Shown piece after piece: positions 6,280 through 6,308 of a stretch of DNA of 6,308 nt (the first letter of the stretch is position 1; each line of letters begins with the position of its first letter). Source of the DNA: Firmicutes bacterium UBA5496 (GTDB lineage: Bacteria; Bacillota; Proteinivoracia; UBA4975); the NCBI GenBank assembly GCA_002427015.1, contig DIPE01000113.1, positions 6,570 through 12,877 of the forward strand, in the 5' to 3' direction. The notes below the pieces were generated by a model that ran no database searches, was not told the origin of the DNA, and saw only the letters and a list, made by a program, of their open reading frames with translations. Position numbers and translations under genes: made by a program.

Positions 6280-6308
6280 CAATTTAAATCTATAAGGAGC
6301 TGACGCTG

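Noticed and set aside
6199..6282. 28-residue N-terminal extension of the NERD-helicase from a TTG at 6282
   Set aside because: It would be translated through the terminator stem and has no ribosome site, while the ATG at 6198 has AGGAGG at ideal spacing.
6279..6308. C-terminal end of an upstream minus-strand gene
   Set aside because: Two frames give short tails, one ending with TAG and one with TGA next to the terminator stem. With under 30 bases there is no basis for choosing the frame or recognising a product.

Overview
This window most likely comes from a moderately GC-rich low-GC-type Gram-positive bacterium (Firmicutes, probably of the Clostridia kind). The evidence is Shine-Dalgarno sites of the AGGAGG type ahead of most genes, a LexA box of the Bacillus type (GAAC-N4-GTTY) upstream of dinB, a DNA polymerase I whose 3'-5' exonuclease motifs are degenerate as in many Firmicutes, and a peptide-binding lipoprotein with a Gram-positive style lipoprotein signal. 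The genus cannot be fixed from this window.

All five recognised genes are on the minus strand, so transcription runs from right to left. At the far right (6262-6279) is a strong intrinsic terminator that closes a gene lying outside the window. Next come a 535-residue protein with an N-terminal NERD domain and a C-terminal superfamily 1 helicase (4591-6198) and, 37 bases later, a small cysteine-rich DUF3795 protein (4293-4553); these two could form one transcript. After about 100 bases comes an oligopeptide-type ABC-transporter substrate-binding lipoprotein (2582-4189), which ends in an intrinsic terminator. That terminator runs directly into the LexA box and -10 element of dinB (DNA polymerase IV, 1319-2512). 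After an 82-base gap with a 10-bp hairpin comes polA (DNA polymerase I), of which only the first 412 residues are in the window.

Functionally, the left half is a DNA repair pair: SOS-controlled translesion polymerase IV followed by gap-filling polymerase I. The lipoprotein is an orphan, with no permease or ATPase gene beside it. The NERD-helicase also acts on nucleic acid, but its NERD domain appears to lack the usual catalytic Glu and Lys, so it may be a binding rather than a cutting domain. No RNA genes, insertion sequences, CRISPR arrays or attachment sites were seen. There is no gene-free stretch longer than about 110 bases. I see no clear evidence of a wholly new system; the degenerate NERD-helicase with its cysteine-rich partner is the least explained part.
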